Shown: positions 1 to 11,676 of the stretch, piece after piece
How the letters are laid out: every line of letters starts with the position of its first letter
Position numbering within the stretch: position 1 is the first letter of the stretch
DNA from: Orientallactaga sibirica
Lineage: Eukaryota > Chordata > Mammalia > Rodentia > Dipodidae
Reading direction: 5' to 3'
Assembly (NCBI GenBank): GCA_036365145.1
Contig: JAEOAD010002279.1
Span: forward strand, 4,149,001-4,213,000
DNA: 64,000 nt
Translations under genes and position numbers: made by a program
The notes under the pieces: generated by a model
Told to the model about the DNA's origin: nothing
Database searches by the model: none
What the model saw: the letters and a program-made list of their open reading frames with translations, nothing else

Positions 1-31
1 GCAGACAAGTGCTAAACCATCTCTCCAGCCC
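1..31 (-). repeat. Dip-like SINE, cut by window edge
   Basis: Only the head remains: 'gctaaaccatctctccagcc'. Confidence 0.75.
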
Positions 32-521
32 TCAGAAAGCTTGTTTAAACAGAGCTGGCCAGAGCAAGAAACACAGTGGAAGATGTGAGGGCTCCCGGCA
101 GGGCCAAACCAATAGATGGGACACAGAGGAGAGAGACAGGTTGGGTCTCCCTAGACCTAGGAGGAGGAAGATGTGGATGTGGAAGTTGGTAGAGCAGGCG
201 ATCTTGGGATTGCTTTGGAAGCACAGGATGGTGCTTAGCAGGCAGTACAGCAAATTTGAGGCCAGTCTGGTTCACAGAGTGAGACCCAGGCCATTCAGAG
301 AGAAGGAGAGGGACAGAGAGACAACAAGAGAACATACTGTGACCTGGAATCTGAAGTGGGAGTGCAAGGAAGCCTGCCCCAGCAGGCAAGCCAGCCCAGG
401 CTCCATAGGCCAGACTCTGCTGGATTGCTTTTTGAGCCTTTGGTGTCTATCTGCCTGCATACATGTGCGTACGCATATATGTTCAAGTGTCGTTCCTCAG
501 ATGCACTGTCCACTTACTTTT

Positions 522-531
522 TAAATATATT

Positions 532-567
<36 letters not shown>

Positions 568-745
568 TTGAGAGAAGGGGAGGGAGAGAGATTGGGCGTG
601 CCAGGGCCTCCAGCCACTGCAAATGAACTCCAGACGCATGTGCCACCTTGTGCGTCTGGCTTACGTGGGTCCTGGAGAATCGAACTGGGATCCTTTGGCT
701 CTGCAAGCAAACGCCTTTACCGCTAAGCCATTATCTCTCCAGCCC
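522..745 (-). repeat. Dip-like SINE with (TTTA)n tail
   Basis: The tail complement (TTTA)n at 528-566 leads into the body, ending 'ccattatctctccagccc'. Confidence 0.92.
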
Positions 746-762
746 ACATCCACTTATTTTTA

Positions 763-1010
763 TTTATTTTTTTAAAAAAATATTTTATTATTTATTTACT
801 TATTTATGAGAGAGAGAAATACAGAAATAGGCAGGTAAAGAGAGAAAGAATGGGCACGCCAGGGCCTCTAGCCACTGCAAATGAACTCCAGATGTGTGTG
901 CCCCCTTGTGCATCTGGCTTATGTGGGTCCTGGAGAATCGAGCTTCGAACTGGGGTCCTTAGGCTTCACAGGCAAGCATTTAACCACTAAGCCATCTCTC
1001 CAGCCCCCAA
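763..1010 (-). repeat. Dip-like SINE with 17-base target-site duplication
   Basis: 'cacatccacttattttt' occurs at 745-761 and 1011-1027, flanking the element. Confidence 0.93.
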
Positions 1011-1023
1011 CACATCCACTTAT

Positions 1024-1183
1024 TTTTGAGACAGGCTGTCTCCCTGGCCCGGAGCTGACCGGCTAGTAAGCTTTCTGCTTTCCCAGTCATTGGATGATAG
1101 GCACATGCCACCACGCCCTGCATTTTATGCGGGTCCTGCTTGCAAGGAAGCATTTTACCAGCTGAGCTATTTCCCTAGCCCCA
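1024..1183 (-). repeat. B4-like SINE (B1 plus ID-type head), antisense
   Basis: 'gagacaggctgtctccctgg' (diverged B1) is followed by 'ttttaccagctgagctattt' and 'ccctagcccc' (antisense ID-type head). Confidence 0.6.
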
Positions 1184-2089
1184 TGTTTGCCCTTTAGAGA
1201 CACAAGGTTGACTGTCCAAGTATGAAATGCTTTGTGGTCCCAGCAGAAAAGTTGTAGTTCAAAGAACCCCGGGGTCAGGTGGTGCCAGCTTCCTCTATGG
1301 GGGTCCTCAGCTCACTGCTCTGTGAGAACGTCCTTATTTAGCACCCCGAGTTGGCCTCAAGTGAGGCTAGGCTGGGCCCTTGCTTCTTCACCCACCCCCC
1401 TTCTTCTTCTTCTTTTAAACCTCTGTAACAGAGGCTGGTTTCAAATAACCCAGGATTTGCCAATAATGAGTCTGGTGTCCTGGCCTGAAATTCTATGCCC
1501 ATTTGGACTTGTAGCCTTCCTTGTCGAACAGCAGATGCGCTTTTTGACACATGGCTGACACTAGCCTGGCGCTTATCATGCCAGGGTGTGTGCTATTATA
1601 CCCCTCCCCGCCCCCTTTCTTACTCAGCCGCAGTGTGTCACAGCCACTCTTGGTTTGGGAAGCATTCTGTGCGTTCTGTGTAGGCATGACTTGGTTCGAA
1701 GGGAACTGAGAAGGAGGGGCTTATGGTCCAGGAGGGAAGCATGTAATGAGGCAGGCTTGCAAGTCTGGGAGAAAGATGCTGGAAGTTAGGGGCAGGTGGA
1801 AGGGGGGCTCCTTTAGTAAAGCCAAGCCTGGAAAGGCTTTCTCAGAAAGTGGCATTTCCCTGAGACACTGACGTTGAGCCGCGTTGGCATGTGGGTGGTG
1901 AGAGGACAGGGTATTATGGGAGAAGACCAAGTCATAGGAAACAGCTCTCTGGTAAGAGTGACTGGGCTTGGGGTGAAAGTGGCAGTAGAGGAGAGAATTT
2001 TGCTAGAAGCAGACAGTTCTGTGGGTCCCCAAATCCAGTGAGGGTGTCTTTCCACCTATGCTGTGTGTGTGTCATAGGTGTATATTATT

Positions 2090-2314
2090 GTTTTTTTATT
2101 GGGGGGGGGCGGAGCGTGGTGGGGAGACAGTTGGTGCGTCAGGACCTCAGCCACTGCAATTGAACTCCAGGCGCTTGCGCCACCTAGTGGCCATGTGTGA
2201 CTTTGCGCTTGCCTCACCTTGGTGCGTCTGGCTCACGTGGGATCTGGAGAGTTGAAACGTGGGTCCTCAGCCTTCTCAGGCAAGCGCCTTCACTGCCAAG
2301 CCACCTCTCCAGCT
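2090..2314 (-). repeat. Long Dip-like SINE
   Basis: The extra middle segment carries 'gccacctagtggccatgtg'. The head is slightly diverged ('ccacctctccagctc'). Confidence 0.88.
2177..2190 (-). promoter_or_regulatory. CTCF-like core inside long Dip-like SINE (perfect consensus)
   Basis: On the minus strand it reads CCACTAGGTGGCGC, matching all 14 positions of the CTCF core CCASYAGRKGGCRS, and is preceded by GG as in strong sites. Binding is not shown. Confidence 0.5.
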
Positions 2315-2510
2315 CGAGTGTTTAGTTCTGAGCCCCCTTGCTTCGTTTCCTCAGCTCTCAGTTAGTGCTCATCCTAGCAAAGGGAGCCAGGGGCCTCCAG
2401 CTTGGAGCTTGCTTCTGTTTGAGTGGTGTGATGAACGATGCTAAGACTACCTAGCAGTGTAACTTTCTACTCCCTAAAGTTCCATCTCCAGCCAGAGATG
2501 AATGCGTGTT

Positions 2511-2685
2511 GTGTTTTTTGTTTGTTTTTTTTGGGGGGGTGCTTTTCTGAGGTAGGGTCTCACTTTAGTTCGGGCTGACCTGGGATTCACTCTATAGTCT
2601 CAGGGTGGCCTCGAACTCACGGCAATCCTCCTACCTCTGCCTCCCTGAGTGCTGGGATGAAAGGCGTGCGCCACCATGCCCGGCT
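2511..2685 (-). repeat. B1-type SINE
   Basis: Full-length antisense copy from a T/G-rich tail to 'gcgccaccatgcccggct'. Confidence 0.93.
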
Positions 2686-2928
2686 AGATTGTATGTTTTG
2701 ATTTCCCCGGGCTGTGACATCTGGAACCAGAAATCTGCTTTAATGAATCCCTGTGCTGGTGTCTGCTGATGATGCTAGGCAGGTTCTCTGTCCCTGACAA
2801 GGGAAAGGAGGACCATTGACATTGGAAGGAAGAGCCTGAGTCTGCCAGAAACGGCTGGCTATCCACCCTCTGCCTATCTCCCAAGGGCCCCAGGGAGACC
2901 CCCTCTTTCTGAGTGAAGAAATACCCCA

Positions 2929-3049
2929 AGCAAGGTATGGTGGCACATGCCTATAATTTGAGCATTCAGGAGGCCGAGGCAAAAGGATTCTGAATTTCAG
3001 GGCAGCCTGGGCTTCCTAGTGAGACCCTGCTTCAAAAAAAAAAAAAAAA
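2929..3049 (+). repeat. Older B1-type SINE
   Basis: A diverged copy ('ggtatggtggcacatgccta', 'gggcagcctgggcttcctag') with a pure A tail. Confidence 0.8.
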
Positions 3050-3190
3050 GCCGGCATGGTGGCGCATGCCTTTAATCCCAGCACTCAGGAGGCAGTGGTG
3101 GGAGAATCGCCGTGAGTTTGAGACCACATAGTGAATTCCAGGTCAGCCTGGACTAGAGTGGGACTCTTACCTAGAAAACCAAAAAACCCT
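3050..3190 (+). repeat. B1-type SINE
   Basis: It follows directly on the A tail of the older B1; its internal block has lost part of 'gaggccaccctgag'. Confidence 0.9.
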
Positions 3191-3191
3191 G

Positions 3192-3410
3192 AGGGCTGGA
3201 GAGATAGCTCAGTGGTTAAAGCACTTGATTGCAAAGCCCCATAGCCCATTGGCCTGGGTTGGATTCCCCAACACCCATGTAAAGCCAAATGCACAAGGGG
3301 GTGCATGCATCTGGAGTTAGTGTTTGCAGTGACATGAGGCCCTGGTGTGCCTGTTCTCCCACCCCCCACTTCTTGCCGATAAATAAATTTTTAAAAAATC
3401 AAAACAAAAA
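3192..3410 (+). repeat. Dip-like SINE
   Basis: Complete with head 'gggctggagagatagctcag' and tail 'gataaataaattttt'. Third SINE in a direct head-to-tail row. Confidence 0.92.
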
Positions 3411-3738
3411 ATAGTCATGTGCAGTCTCCTTTTCGCAGTGCCAGAGTACTCTTCCGGGCACCATGCATTTCTTTGTGATTGCTTCCCCGTCTGCTTCCCC
3501 GAGTCAGGTCTCATCTGAGCAGAGGTCTGTTCTCTGATAGCCTTGTTGTCACAGCAAATCCCAGGGTGATGCCTGGCTCTGGTGACACTTGGGCACACCC
3601 TTCTGCTTGGCCTGTGGCTGTCTGCCCTCCATGTACAAGGCTTTGCTTAGAACGACCTTTTCTGGTGGAGTCTGTTCTTCCTTCCTTTGCCTACCTAACT
3701 CCTTTACCTGCCTCAATCCTTCACTCAATTTTCTAAGC

Positions 3739-3915
3739 TTGAGGCAAAGAGAGAGAGAATGGGCGCACCAGGGCCGCTAGCTACTGCAAACGAACTCCAG
3801 ATGCATGCGCCACCTTGTACATCTGGCATACGTGGGTCCTGGGGAATCGAGCCTCGAACTGGGGTCCTTAGGCTTCACAGGCAAGTGCTTAACCGCTAAC
3901 CCATCTCTCCAACCT
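3739..3915 (-). repeat. Dip-like SINE
   Basis: The tail is nearly absent; the head ends 'taacccatctctccaacct'. Confidence 0.9.
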
Positions 3916-4104
3916 ATTTATTTTAGAGAGAGAGAGAGGCAGATAGAGAATGGGCACACCAGGGTCTCCAAGCACTGCAAACTTAACTCCAGACGCATAT
4001 GTCACCTTGTGCATCTGGCTTTATGGGGGTGGAGGGGGGGTGGGAATCAAACCTGGGTCCTTTGGCGCTGTAGACAAGCACCTTAGCCAGTAAAATGGCT
4101 GGTT
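3916..4104 (-). repeat. Dip-like SINE
   Basis: Diverged copy adjoining the previous one. A G-rich insertion lies near 4027-4040 and the head is altered ('agtaaaatggctgg'). Confidence 0.85.
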
Positions 4105-4576
4105 ATCGGGAGGTAACTATGAATGAGGCACGTGGATGTTTTTTTCCCTCAGGGTCCTTAAGAGTTCAAAGAGGAAACAAATATATAAGGAATAACGCCC
4201 CTCGGTATTGTACTCTAAAGTCCGCCAGGCATTTTAAGTATGTTTTGCACAGCTCCACCTGTTGAGTACAGCAGAGGTTCTTCTACCCCTGTCCTCGTAC
4301 TCAAGGGCTAGAAAAGAAAAGCGGGGTACCCTCTCAGTAGTATGTCCTCACACACATGGGGAGGGGGGGTTCTGCTCTTGTCCCCAGAGTCCTTAGACTC
4401 CAGAGGGGAGTGCACAAAGTATGCTTGGGAACATGTGGCTGGGTCACCCCTTATAATTACACTGCTGTGGGGAAGGCCTGGAACCCAGGCTGGTGGGGGA
4501 TGCCTGGTTTCCCTTCCCATCTGCTCAGTCCCGCTTGGCTCTTAATGGATTAGTTCTGTTTGGGTTGGAGTTTACT

Positions 4577-4601
4577 GGTGTGTGTGTGTGTGTGTGTGTG
4601 T
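4577..4601. repeat. (TG)n microsatellite
   Basis: About twelve TG units in repeat-free sequence. Confidence 0.9.
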
Positions 4602-4879
4602 CCCCGCCCATGTGTTCTCTCCCTGCCCCGTGCGCATGCTCAGAGAGGTCCCAGCTTAGGAGACAGAATTGTAAAGTGACCATTAGGCAAACTGGAAGGG
4701 CAGTCTGCATTCTTTTTTCTGGGACTCTGGAAACTTGGGCAAGGGGAGGTGTCAAGACCCCGTGTGGGGGTGAGAAAAGGTGGGAACATTCTAGAAACTG
4801 GGGAAACAGTATGGTATGGCGGTCTGTATGGTGAACCTGACTGGGCCCACGGGTGCCCCGTGGGTTAGCGTGTGTAGCC

Positions 4880-5170
4880 GAGCCAAATGTGTTGGTTTCC
4901 AGTGACTATCTTGCTGATAGGATTTGTAAGTGGATATTAGTTTCTTCTAATTCTAATGGCCACGTGGTCCTGGAAATGGTTCTGTTGCAAGAAACTGTTG
5001 GCAGAAAAATTATCATCACGGACGGTGTGCTGGGAAACGATATTAGATATGACCCGATCCCCAACCCTAACAGGGCGACCTCTGGATCTCAGGTTTTTCC
5101 GATCCGTCAGGTTGGAGGCACCCGTTCCCGTTTTGCAGGGCTGTCGAGAGGGATAAATAAATAAAGTGAA
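4880..5170. other. Candidate conserved non-coding block
   Basis: A repeat-free stretch with an unusually high CpG count for this intron (for example 'tcatcacggacgg', 'aaacgatatt', 'gatccgtcagg') and an open frame of 103 codons at 4853-5164 with no recognised product. It could be a regulatory element or a decayed unknown sequence. Confidence 0.25.
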
Positions 5171-6030
5171 GTGACTTCGTGTCACTTAGCCGGGCACTGG
5201 AAGTGCTCAGGGAGGCGTCAAGAGTGCCCATCTGTGGAATGCAATGCCAGAAACACAGGGCATTTGGGACGTTGGAAGTGCTGGTGGTAGATAGCATTTG
5301 AGTCCCTGGCAGAGTTCGGGGAGCTTCACCGACCAGGCTAAAGCGTCTCTTCTTTGAACTAAAGAGGTGTGGTCCACGGCTCTTAACAGAGCTCGCTGGC
5401 ATCTCGTGGGAGTGGTAGATTCTGCAAGCATGCTGGGCAAGGCAGGGAAGCCAGCCACAACGCGGCCCTCCAAGCGTCCATAGTCTAGCCCAGAGAATCA
5501 AAATTTCACACATGTGGAACAATGACAGCAAGAAATAACAGATGGTATCTGATCAGATGTCACCGCTCTGTGAAGTGTCCCAGACAGCCCCACCTTCCAG
5601 CAGAAATAATCCTCGCTTTTCTCTGGGTGCCCGGGACAGGCCTGTGCGACACTGCGCATTGCGTCCGTCTGGTAATTGATTACCCCAGTGCCATGCCAAG
5701 TACCATCCGCAGACCTTCCTCATGTCCTTGCCGGCACTTGGGTTGCCCCCCCCAAATTGACTTGAAACTTTCCACTTGCAGGGCCAGTGATGCTTGCAGC
5801 GTGTATGGGGAGCCCCCAAACTGACCCTCCTCAGGCTGCCTCTAGCCTGCCTAAATAGATAGGGTAACTTTAGGTGGGGGCTGGGCGGTTAGAGGTTGTC
5901 TTTGGGGGGCTTTTGGTCTGCCTAGAGGGGTCTGGAGAGACCGCTAAGCAGGGTGGTGTCTGTCCTTAACGTCATTGGACTTTTCTTCTCCCCTTTCTTT
6001 CCTCCCTTCCCCTCCCCTCCCCTCCTTTTT

Positions 6031-6275
6031 GAGACAGGCGCTCAGACTGTAGTTCCAGGCCTCTCTTTTTATTTTTATGTTTTGGTTTTTCAAGGTAGGG
6101 TTTTACTCTAGTCCAGGCTAACCTGGAACTCACTCTGTAGTCTCAGGGTGGCCTCGAACTCTGCCTCCCGAGTGCTGGGATTAAAGGCGTGCGCCACCAC
6201 ACCCGGCTTTATGCCTCCCTTGCTTCAGCCTCTGACATAGTGGGATTACAAGCATGGGCCCACCAGGCCCAGTGG
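6031..6275 (-). repeat. Old B1-type SINE interrupted by a younger B1
   Basis: 'gagacaggcgctcagactg' at 6032 and 'gcctctgacatagtgggatt' near 6229 are two parts of one old antisense B1 split by the element at 6064-6207. Confidence 0.65.
6064..6207 (-). repeat. B1-type SINE (younger, nested)
   Basis: Inserted into an older B1. It lacks the usual 'ctcacggcgatcctcctac' block. Confidence 0.9.
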
Positions 6276-6332
6276 CCTTCATTTTCTTGATTTTTTTTTT
6301 TCTTTTTCTGCTTTTAAAACTAAGATCGGATT

Positions 6333-6557
6333 GGGCTGGAGAGATGGCTTAGCGGTTAAAAGGTTTGCCTGAGAAGCCAAAGGATCCTGGTTCGATTCTC
6401 CAGAACCCACTTAAACCAGATGCACGAGGGGCACATGCATCTGGAGTTCTTTTGCAGTGGCTAGAGGCCCTGGCGTGCCTATTCTCTCTCTGTCTGCCTC
6501 TCTTCTCTCTCTCTCTCTGCTTGCAAATAAATAAAAAAATTAAAATTAAAAAAAATA
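6333..6557 (+). repeat. Dip-like SINE
   Basis: Complete, with a (TC)n stretch and a long A/T tail. Confidence 0.93.
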
Positions 6558-6589
6558 AGATTGGATGGATTGCTTCTAGCATTGGTGTT

Positions 6590-6602
6590 TTTGTATGTAT
6601 GT

Positions 6603-6634
<32 letters not shown>

Positions 6635-6635
6635 G
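6590..6635. repeat. (TGTA)n/(TG)n microsatellite
   Basis: Compound GTAT and GT units between two SINEs. Confidence 0.9.
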
Positions 6636-6637
6636 TA

Positions 6638-6785
6638 TTTAGCTTTTTCAAGGTAGGGTCTCACTCTAGCCCAGGCTGACCTGGATTTTGCTATGTAGTT
6701 TCAGGCTGTCCTCAAACTCATGGCGATCCTCCTACCTCTGCCTCCCAAGTGCTGGGATGAAAGATGTGCCCCACCCCGCCCCCAG
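6638..6785 (-). repeat. B1-type SINE
   Basis: The antisense copy has a damaged head ('gccccaccccgcccccagct'). Confidence 0.9.
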
Positions 6786-7325
6786 CTCTGGCTTTGTTTT
6801 TTAAAATGACATTGGCCTGGAGGTGAAGAACACGCTGCTTGCTTCCGGGGGTATCACACTCTAGTTGGAGATATCGCCCCAAACAGGTGCTGTTGATCTA
6901 CAAGGGACCTAGTTGCTGAGTGTCCTGAGAGAAGGCTTGCCTGGCTTTAACTACTAGTGCCTTCTGCTGAGGTAGCATTCTTTGTGGGTCTGAAGGACAA
7001 ACAAAAATTAAAAACAAAAAGAGGATCTCTAAATAGGTACCTGATAATGGCCAAGATCGAGGCTATGGAAAAGTCTGTTCTAAGCCACGGGGCTGAGATG
7101 TGTCTGGCTAGGGAGGGAGGTTGCATGTGGGTGGCTGGAGCTGTAGCTTGATTCAGGCCAGGTCGTGGAGAGCTGAAGTGGTACAGCGAGGAGCAGTCAG
7201 TCCTCCAAGGCCCTGAGCAGGCTGGTAGCCATCTGAGTTAGCTGTGTCTGTGAAAAGGAGCCGAGGCAAAGCAAGGACTGAGGCTGGTGGTGGCCAGTGA
7301 GGAGGCTGGCCACATGGGTTGGGCT

Positions 7326-7541
7326 TTTTAAAAAAAAAATCTTTTATTTATTTATTTGAGAGAAATAAAGAGGGAGGTAGGGAGAGAGAATGGGCACACC
7401 AGGGCCTCCAGCCACTGCAGACAAACTCCAGATACATGCGCCCCTTTGTGCATCTGGCTCACGTGGGTCTTGGAGTATTGAACCAGGGTCCTTTGGCTTT
7501 GCAGACAAATGCCTTAACCGCTAAGCCATCTCTCCAGCCCC
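7326..7541 (-). repeat. Dip-like SINE
   Basis: Complete, ending 'ccatctctccagcccc'. 'gttgggctttt' lies on both sides (7318 and 7544), a target-site duplication. Confidence 0.93.
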
Positions 7542-7636
7542 AGGTTGGGCTTTTGAGGTCTTTGTCTAGAAGGCATGGGGAGGTGACACCCCCTCCCCCA
7601 TGGACAGGAAGAGTGCCTACAGCCCCCTTGACTCTT

Positions 7637-7812
7637 ATTCTTTATTTATTGAGAGAGGGAAAGAGGCAGGGGAGGGGGGGATGGGTGTGCCAGGGCCTCC
7701 AGACGCCTGTGCCCCCTTGTGCATCTGGCTAATGTGGGTCCTGGGGAATTGAACCTGGGTCCTTTGGTTTTGCAGGCCAGCGCCTTAACCATCTAAGCCA
7801 TCTCTCCAATCC
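7637..7812 (-). repeat. Dip-like SINE, internally deleted
   Basis: About 20 bases normally reading 'ccactgcaaacgaactc' are missing between 'gcctcca' and 'gacgcctgtg'. Confidence 0.88.
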
Positions 7813-7817
7813 ATCAT

Positions 7818-8080
7818 TGTTTCTTTCTTTATTTTTTTTAAATTTGAGAGAAACAGAGAACGAGAGAGACAGAGAGGAGAGAGAGAGAAAGGGCCCACCA
7901 GTAGCCTCTCAGCTGCTGTGAGTGAACTCCAGATGTGTGTGCCCCCTTGTGCACATGTGTGACACTTGCATGCCTGTGTCGCCTTTGCGTCTGGCTCAAT
8001 GTTGGACCTGGAGAATCGAACGGGCATTCTTAGGCTTTGCAGGCGGGCACCTTCACCGCTGAGCCATCTCTCCAGCCCCC
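7818..8080 (-). repeat. Long Dip-like SINE
   Basis: The extra middle segment has decayed ('cttgtgcacatgtgtgacac'), and its CTCF-like core is degraded. 'catcattgtttctt' and 'catcattctttctt' flank it. Confidence 0.9.
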
Positions 8081-8744
8081 CATCATTCTTTCTTAATAAA
8101 TTAATGAACATCCTTATACTCGAGAGGATGGGCTTAGAAGTGTTTGTAAGCAACCCAGATTGGCTGAGTTCGTTGAAAAGGAATCGTCCAGAGGGATCCA
8201 GTGAGTCGGAGTGGTGTGTTGGATGCGGGTCGTCCCGGCGGGGGCTGTAGGCACGTTTATCTCCCCACTGTAGGGTCTTAGCTTTCCCCTTTGGGGACAA
8301 TGGCAGGGGGCGACAGTGACCCCAGGACAAATGCTCATCAGACCTGTGCCACAGTGTGCTCGGACACCCCTGTGACTGCCACCTTTGTTTACAGGGGTTG
8401 GCAGTTTAGGCACACAGGGCAGGATGAGCTCCCTTCTTGGCAAGTGGAATGGAAAATGCCAGTGTCTTTCAGTGAGTCTCCAAGGGTGTGGGGAATGGGT
8501 GTGTGTATTCAGTTGGGCGTGCCCCCAACGTCTCCCTTGGACAGAACATGTGTACTGGTCTGACCAGGAACCTGCACAAAGTCCCTTCCTTCTACTATTC
8601 TGTCTTCTCTACTTCATGTTAGCAAGCATGAGTGGGCCCCCTTCCCCCCCAGCAGCACCCAACCCCCCCCCAACACATCCTTGGGTATTGCCTGTGAGTG
8701 TGTGTATTCATGCCCAGCGTGGCACCTTGAGCAGAGGTAGGGGC

Positions 8745-8747
<3 letters not shown>

Positions 8748-8783
<36 letters not shown>
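8748..8783. repeat. (TG)n microsatellite
   Basis: About 18 uninterrupted GT units. Confidence 0.93.
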
Positions 8784-8784
<1 letters not shown>

Positions 8785-9248
8785 CGTTGGTTTTGTTATT
8801 TTGGACTCACTGCAGAATTTCTCAGCGCTGCCAAGTTCTTTTCTTAGGATATATTTAGATACGTGAGATAATCAAGAAGTAGGCCACGTGTATTTGCACG
8901 GGGATGTTTGCACACGTCAGCCGTGGTGTTTTCTGAGCCGATACCCAGGAACTGGGTCCTTCCTCGGCCTTGCCAGTTACGCCTCGGGGAGGAGGACTGG
9001 AGATCAACCTTCTCTTGAACATAGGCATGCAGCTGTTCCCTCACCCAGTACCCCCGCCTCGACCTCCTTCCCTGGAACTGAGTGAGGTTCCAGAGAGAAT
9101 GGGCGGGAGGGCAGTCTGCTCTGAGAGTCTCGAGTCTGTCAGAAGCGCAGGCACCTCCTGGGATGGTGTAAGCTTCAGGATTGCACCCAGGAAGACATGC
9201 ATAAACTTACTCTGTGGAGCGTACTTTTTGTTTTTAAAAATGTTTATT

Positions 9249-9328
9249 TTCCTGAGACTCCATAGTGAATTCCAGGTCAGCCTGGGCTAGAGTGAGACCC
9301 TACCTCAAAAAAACAAAATAAAAAAAGT
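9249..9328 (+). repeat. B1-type SINE, 5'-truncated
   Basis: Only the 3' half, from 'cctgagactccatagtgaat' to an A-rich tail. Confidence 0.88.
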
Positions 9329-9522
9329 TTATTTTTTATTTGAGAGAAAAAAAGAGGAAGATAAAAAGAGAATGGGCACACCAGGGCTTCCAGCCGCTGC
9401 AAATGAACTCCAGACGCATGCGCCACCTCGTGCATCTGGCTTATGTGGGTCCTGGAGGAATTGAACTGGGATCCTTAGGCTTCGAAGGCAATCTCCTTAA
9501 CCGCTAAGCCATCCCGTCAGCT
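9329..9522 (-). repeat. Dip-like SINE
   Basis: Meets the truncated B1 tail to tail. The head is mutated ('gccatcccgtcagct'). Confidence 0.9.
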
Positions 9523-9572
9523 GAGTGTGGTTTGTACTATTATCAACAGCCTTGGGGGCAGTACCTGCTACC

Positions 9573-9598
9573 CAATGACTGGAGGCCCTGGGTGCACC

Positions 9599-9636
<38 letters not shown>

Positions 9637-9690
9637 CTTTCTCTCTCTTTGTCTTTCTTAAATAAATAAATAAATATAAATAAACCAACT
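9573..9690 (+). repeat. Dip-like SINE, 5'-truncated
   Basis: Begins at 'aatgactggaggccctgg'. A long (TC)n at 9601-9655 precedes the AAATAAAT tail. Confidence 0.85.
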
Positions 9691-10007
9691 TAAAAAAAGA
9701 AATAAAGAAAATCCCACTACCAGGTAACTGTGGACCATGTTTGTGCAAGACACCAAGCTACCATGGAACGTGTGACTGATTCGTAAACATCTTCTCGGCG
9801 ACTGAGGCTCTCCTTGCAAACCTGGGTTTTCTAGATGAGCCGGCCCCAGACATACTGGCAAAACCCTGTGTTTCAGACCTTTCCTGTCCTTGACTCAGCG
9901 CACCACGCAGGCTACAGGATTGTAGGGCTCTGTCCCACTCAGCAGCTCTGGAGTCGGGCTTCTGAAGCCCCATGTGTTGCCAGGTTTAATTAAAATTTCC
10001 TGCCTTG

Positions 10008-10222
10008 GGCTGGAGAGATGGCTTAGTGGATAAGGCGCGTGCCTGCGAAGCTTAAAGACACCGGTTTGATTCTCCAGGTCCCACGTAAGCCAGCTGCACG
10101 TGGTGGCGCATGAGCCTGGAGTTCGTTTGCAGTGGCTGGAGGCCCTGGTGCGCCCATTCTCACTCTCTCTCTCTCTCTGTATCTCTAATAAATGAATAAA
10201 AATAAAATATTTTTAAAAATTC
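10008..10222 (+). repeat. Dip-like SINE with target-site duplication
   Basis: 'ttcctgccttggg' flanks the element at about 9997 and 10219. Confidence 0.93.
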
Positions 10223-10947
10223 CTGCCTTGGGTGTGGGCTATAGCCCAAAACAGATTTAGACAAAAATAAAAGAAACATAGCCCAGAGCAGGAGTGTGGT
10301 CATTGTCTAGGCCGGGCCTTGCCTTCGACTGCCCGTCTGGGCTCCAGGTTTCAACCCGGAGCATCCCCAGGGTTTCAGGTTCAGAGCTCCACAAGCAGCC
10401 TCCGTGTTTCTGTCCTGCAACCCATGGAATGACAACAGCACAAGGAGCCCGTGGGAATGATGCTGTGTTTTGCACCACTTGACATTTGGGCTTGTGCAAG
10501 TCTTCTTTTGGTTCTTTGAAGTTTTCATCTGTATGGGGAAGAGTAAGGAAAAAGGGAGACGTTTTCCCAGAAGGGTCTGGCCAGGCTATGTCCTTAGTCA
10601 TTTGATGTTTATTATTGTTGTGGCAAGCATTTGTGTTCTGCCTCTTTGGAGTCAGCATTCCTATAGGGAAGTAGTCTTTTTCTACAGACTTACAGGTAGT
10701 ATCATCTGTGGAGTTGGAACAAATCCAGACCAGTGCCCCGGGTGGCCTAAAGGACGTGTTGGGATGACAGAGCTGTCAGGGGAGTGGACATTCTAGGTGG
10801 AAGAGGCTGGGGCCAGCAAGATTTCCCTGTGGCCACAGCTTGGGGAACAAGGAAAAAAAAAAGGATAAAATGGTAAAAAGAGAAGTTGAGTTCACAGCCT
10901 TTCGTAGTTTCAGATTCTTTCCTCTCCCCTCCTCCCCTCTCTCTCTC

Positions 10948-11170
10948 TCTTTTAATGTTTTATTTTATTTTACTTATTGGAGAGAGGGAAAGAGACAGAA
11001 TGAGAGAGAGAGAGGGAGAATAGACACTCCAGAGCCTCCAGGCACTGCAAATGAACACCAGATGCATGCGCCCCCTTGTGCGTCTGGCTTGCGTGGGTCC
11101 TGGGGAATCGAACCTGAGGTCCGTTGGCTTTGCAGGCAAGTGCCTTAACCACTAAGCCATCTCTCCAGCT
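10948..11170 (-). repeat. Dip-like SINE
   Basis: Complete, with head 'ccatctctccagctc', directly beside a B1. Confidence 0.92.
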
Positions 11171-11321
11171 CTTTTTTTGGGGGGGGATGGGAGCGGGTTT
11201 TGAGGTAGGGTTTCACTCTAGCCCAGGCTGACCTGGAATTCACTGTGTAGTCCCAGGGTGGCCTCAAACTCACCGAGATCCTCCTACCTCTGCCTCCCGA
11301 GTGCTGGGGTTACAGGCGTGC
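11171..11321 (-). repeat. B1-type SINE, head missing
   Basis: The copy stops at 'ggttacaggcgtgc', about 20 bases short of the usual head. Confidence 0.88.
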
Positions 11322-11446
11322 TTTCCCCTCTTCTTTTGCGTGTGTTTGTAGTGTGTACATTTCTATGTGTATGTTCATTTGTGTACCGTGGTGGGGGGAG
11401 GTGCAGAGGACCACATCAGGTGTCACCCTCAGGAATACCATCTACC

Positions 11447-11617
11447 TTTTTTTTTTATTTATTTTTTTATTCGGTTTTTCGATGTAGGGTCTCACTCTAG
11501 CTCAGGCTGACTTGGAATTGACTATGTAGTCTCAGTGTGGCCTTGAACTGTTGGTGATCCTCCTACCTCTGCCTCCCGAGTGCTGGGATTAAAGGCGTGC
11601 ACCACCATGCCCGGCTT
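11447..11617 (-). repeat. B1-type SINE
   Basis: Full-length antisense with T-rich tail complement. Confidence 0.92.
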
Positions 11618-11621
11618 GTGT

Positions 11622-11661
11622 TTTTTTTAAATGAGAGAGCCATCTCTCCATCTCTCCAGCC
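11622..11661 (-). repeat. Dip-like SINE remnant
   Basis: Only tail ('tttttttaaatgagagag') and head ('catctctccagccc') remain; nearly the whole body is deleted. Confidence 0.7.
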
Positions 11662-11676
11662 CTAGTGTTTATTCTC

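Noticed and set aside
250..290. 'tttgaggccagtctggttca' resembling a B1 piece
   Set aside because: Too short and diverged to call as a repeat.
9..524. 171-codon open frame at the left edge
   Set aside because: It starts in a SINE head and has no recognisable protein; intronic chance frame.
4853..5164. 103-codon open frame
   Set aside because: No known product, no splice or start context; kept only as part of a possible non-coding element.
6030..6275. Two separate old B1 fragments
   Set aside because: Their order and orientation fit one old B1 split by a younger insertion.
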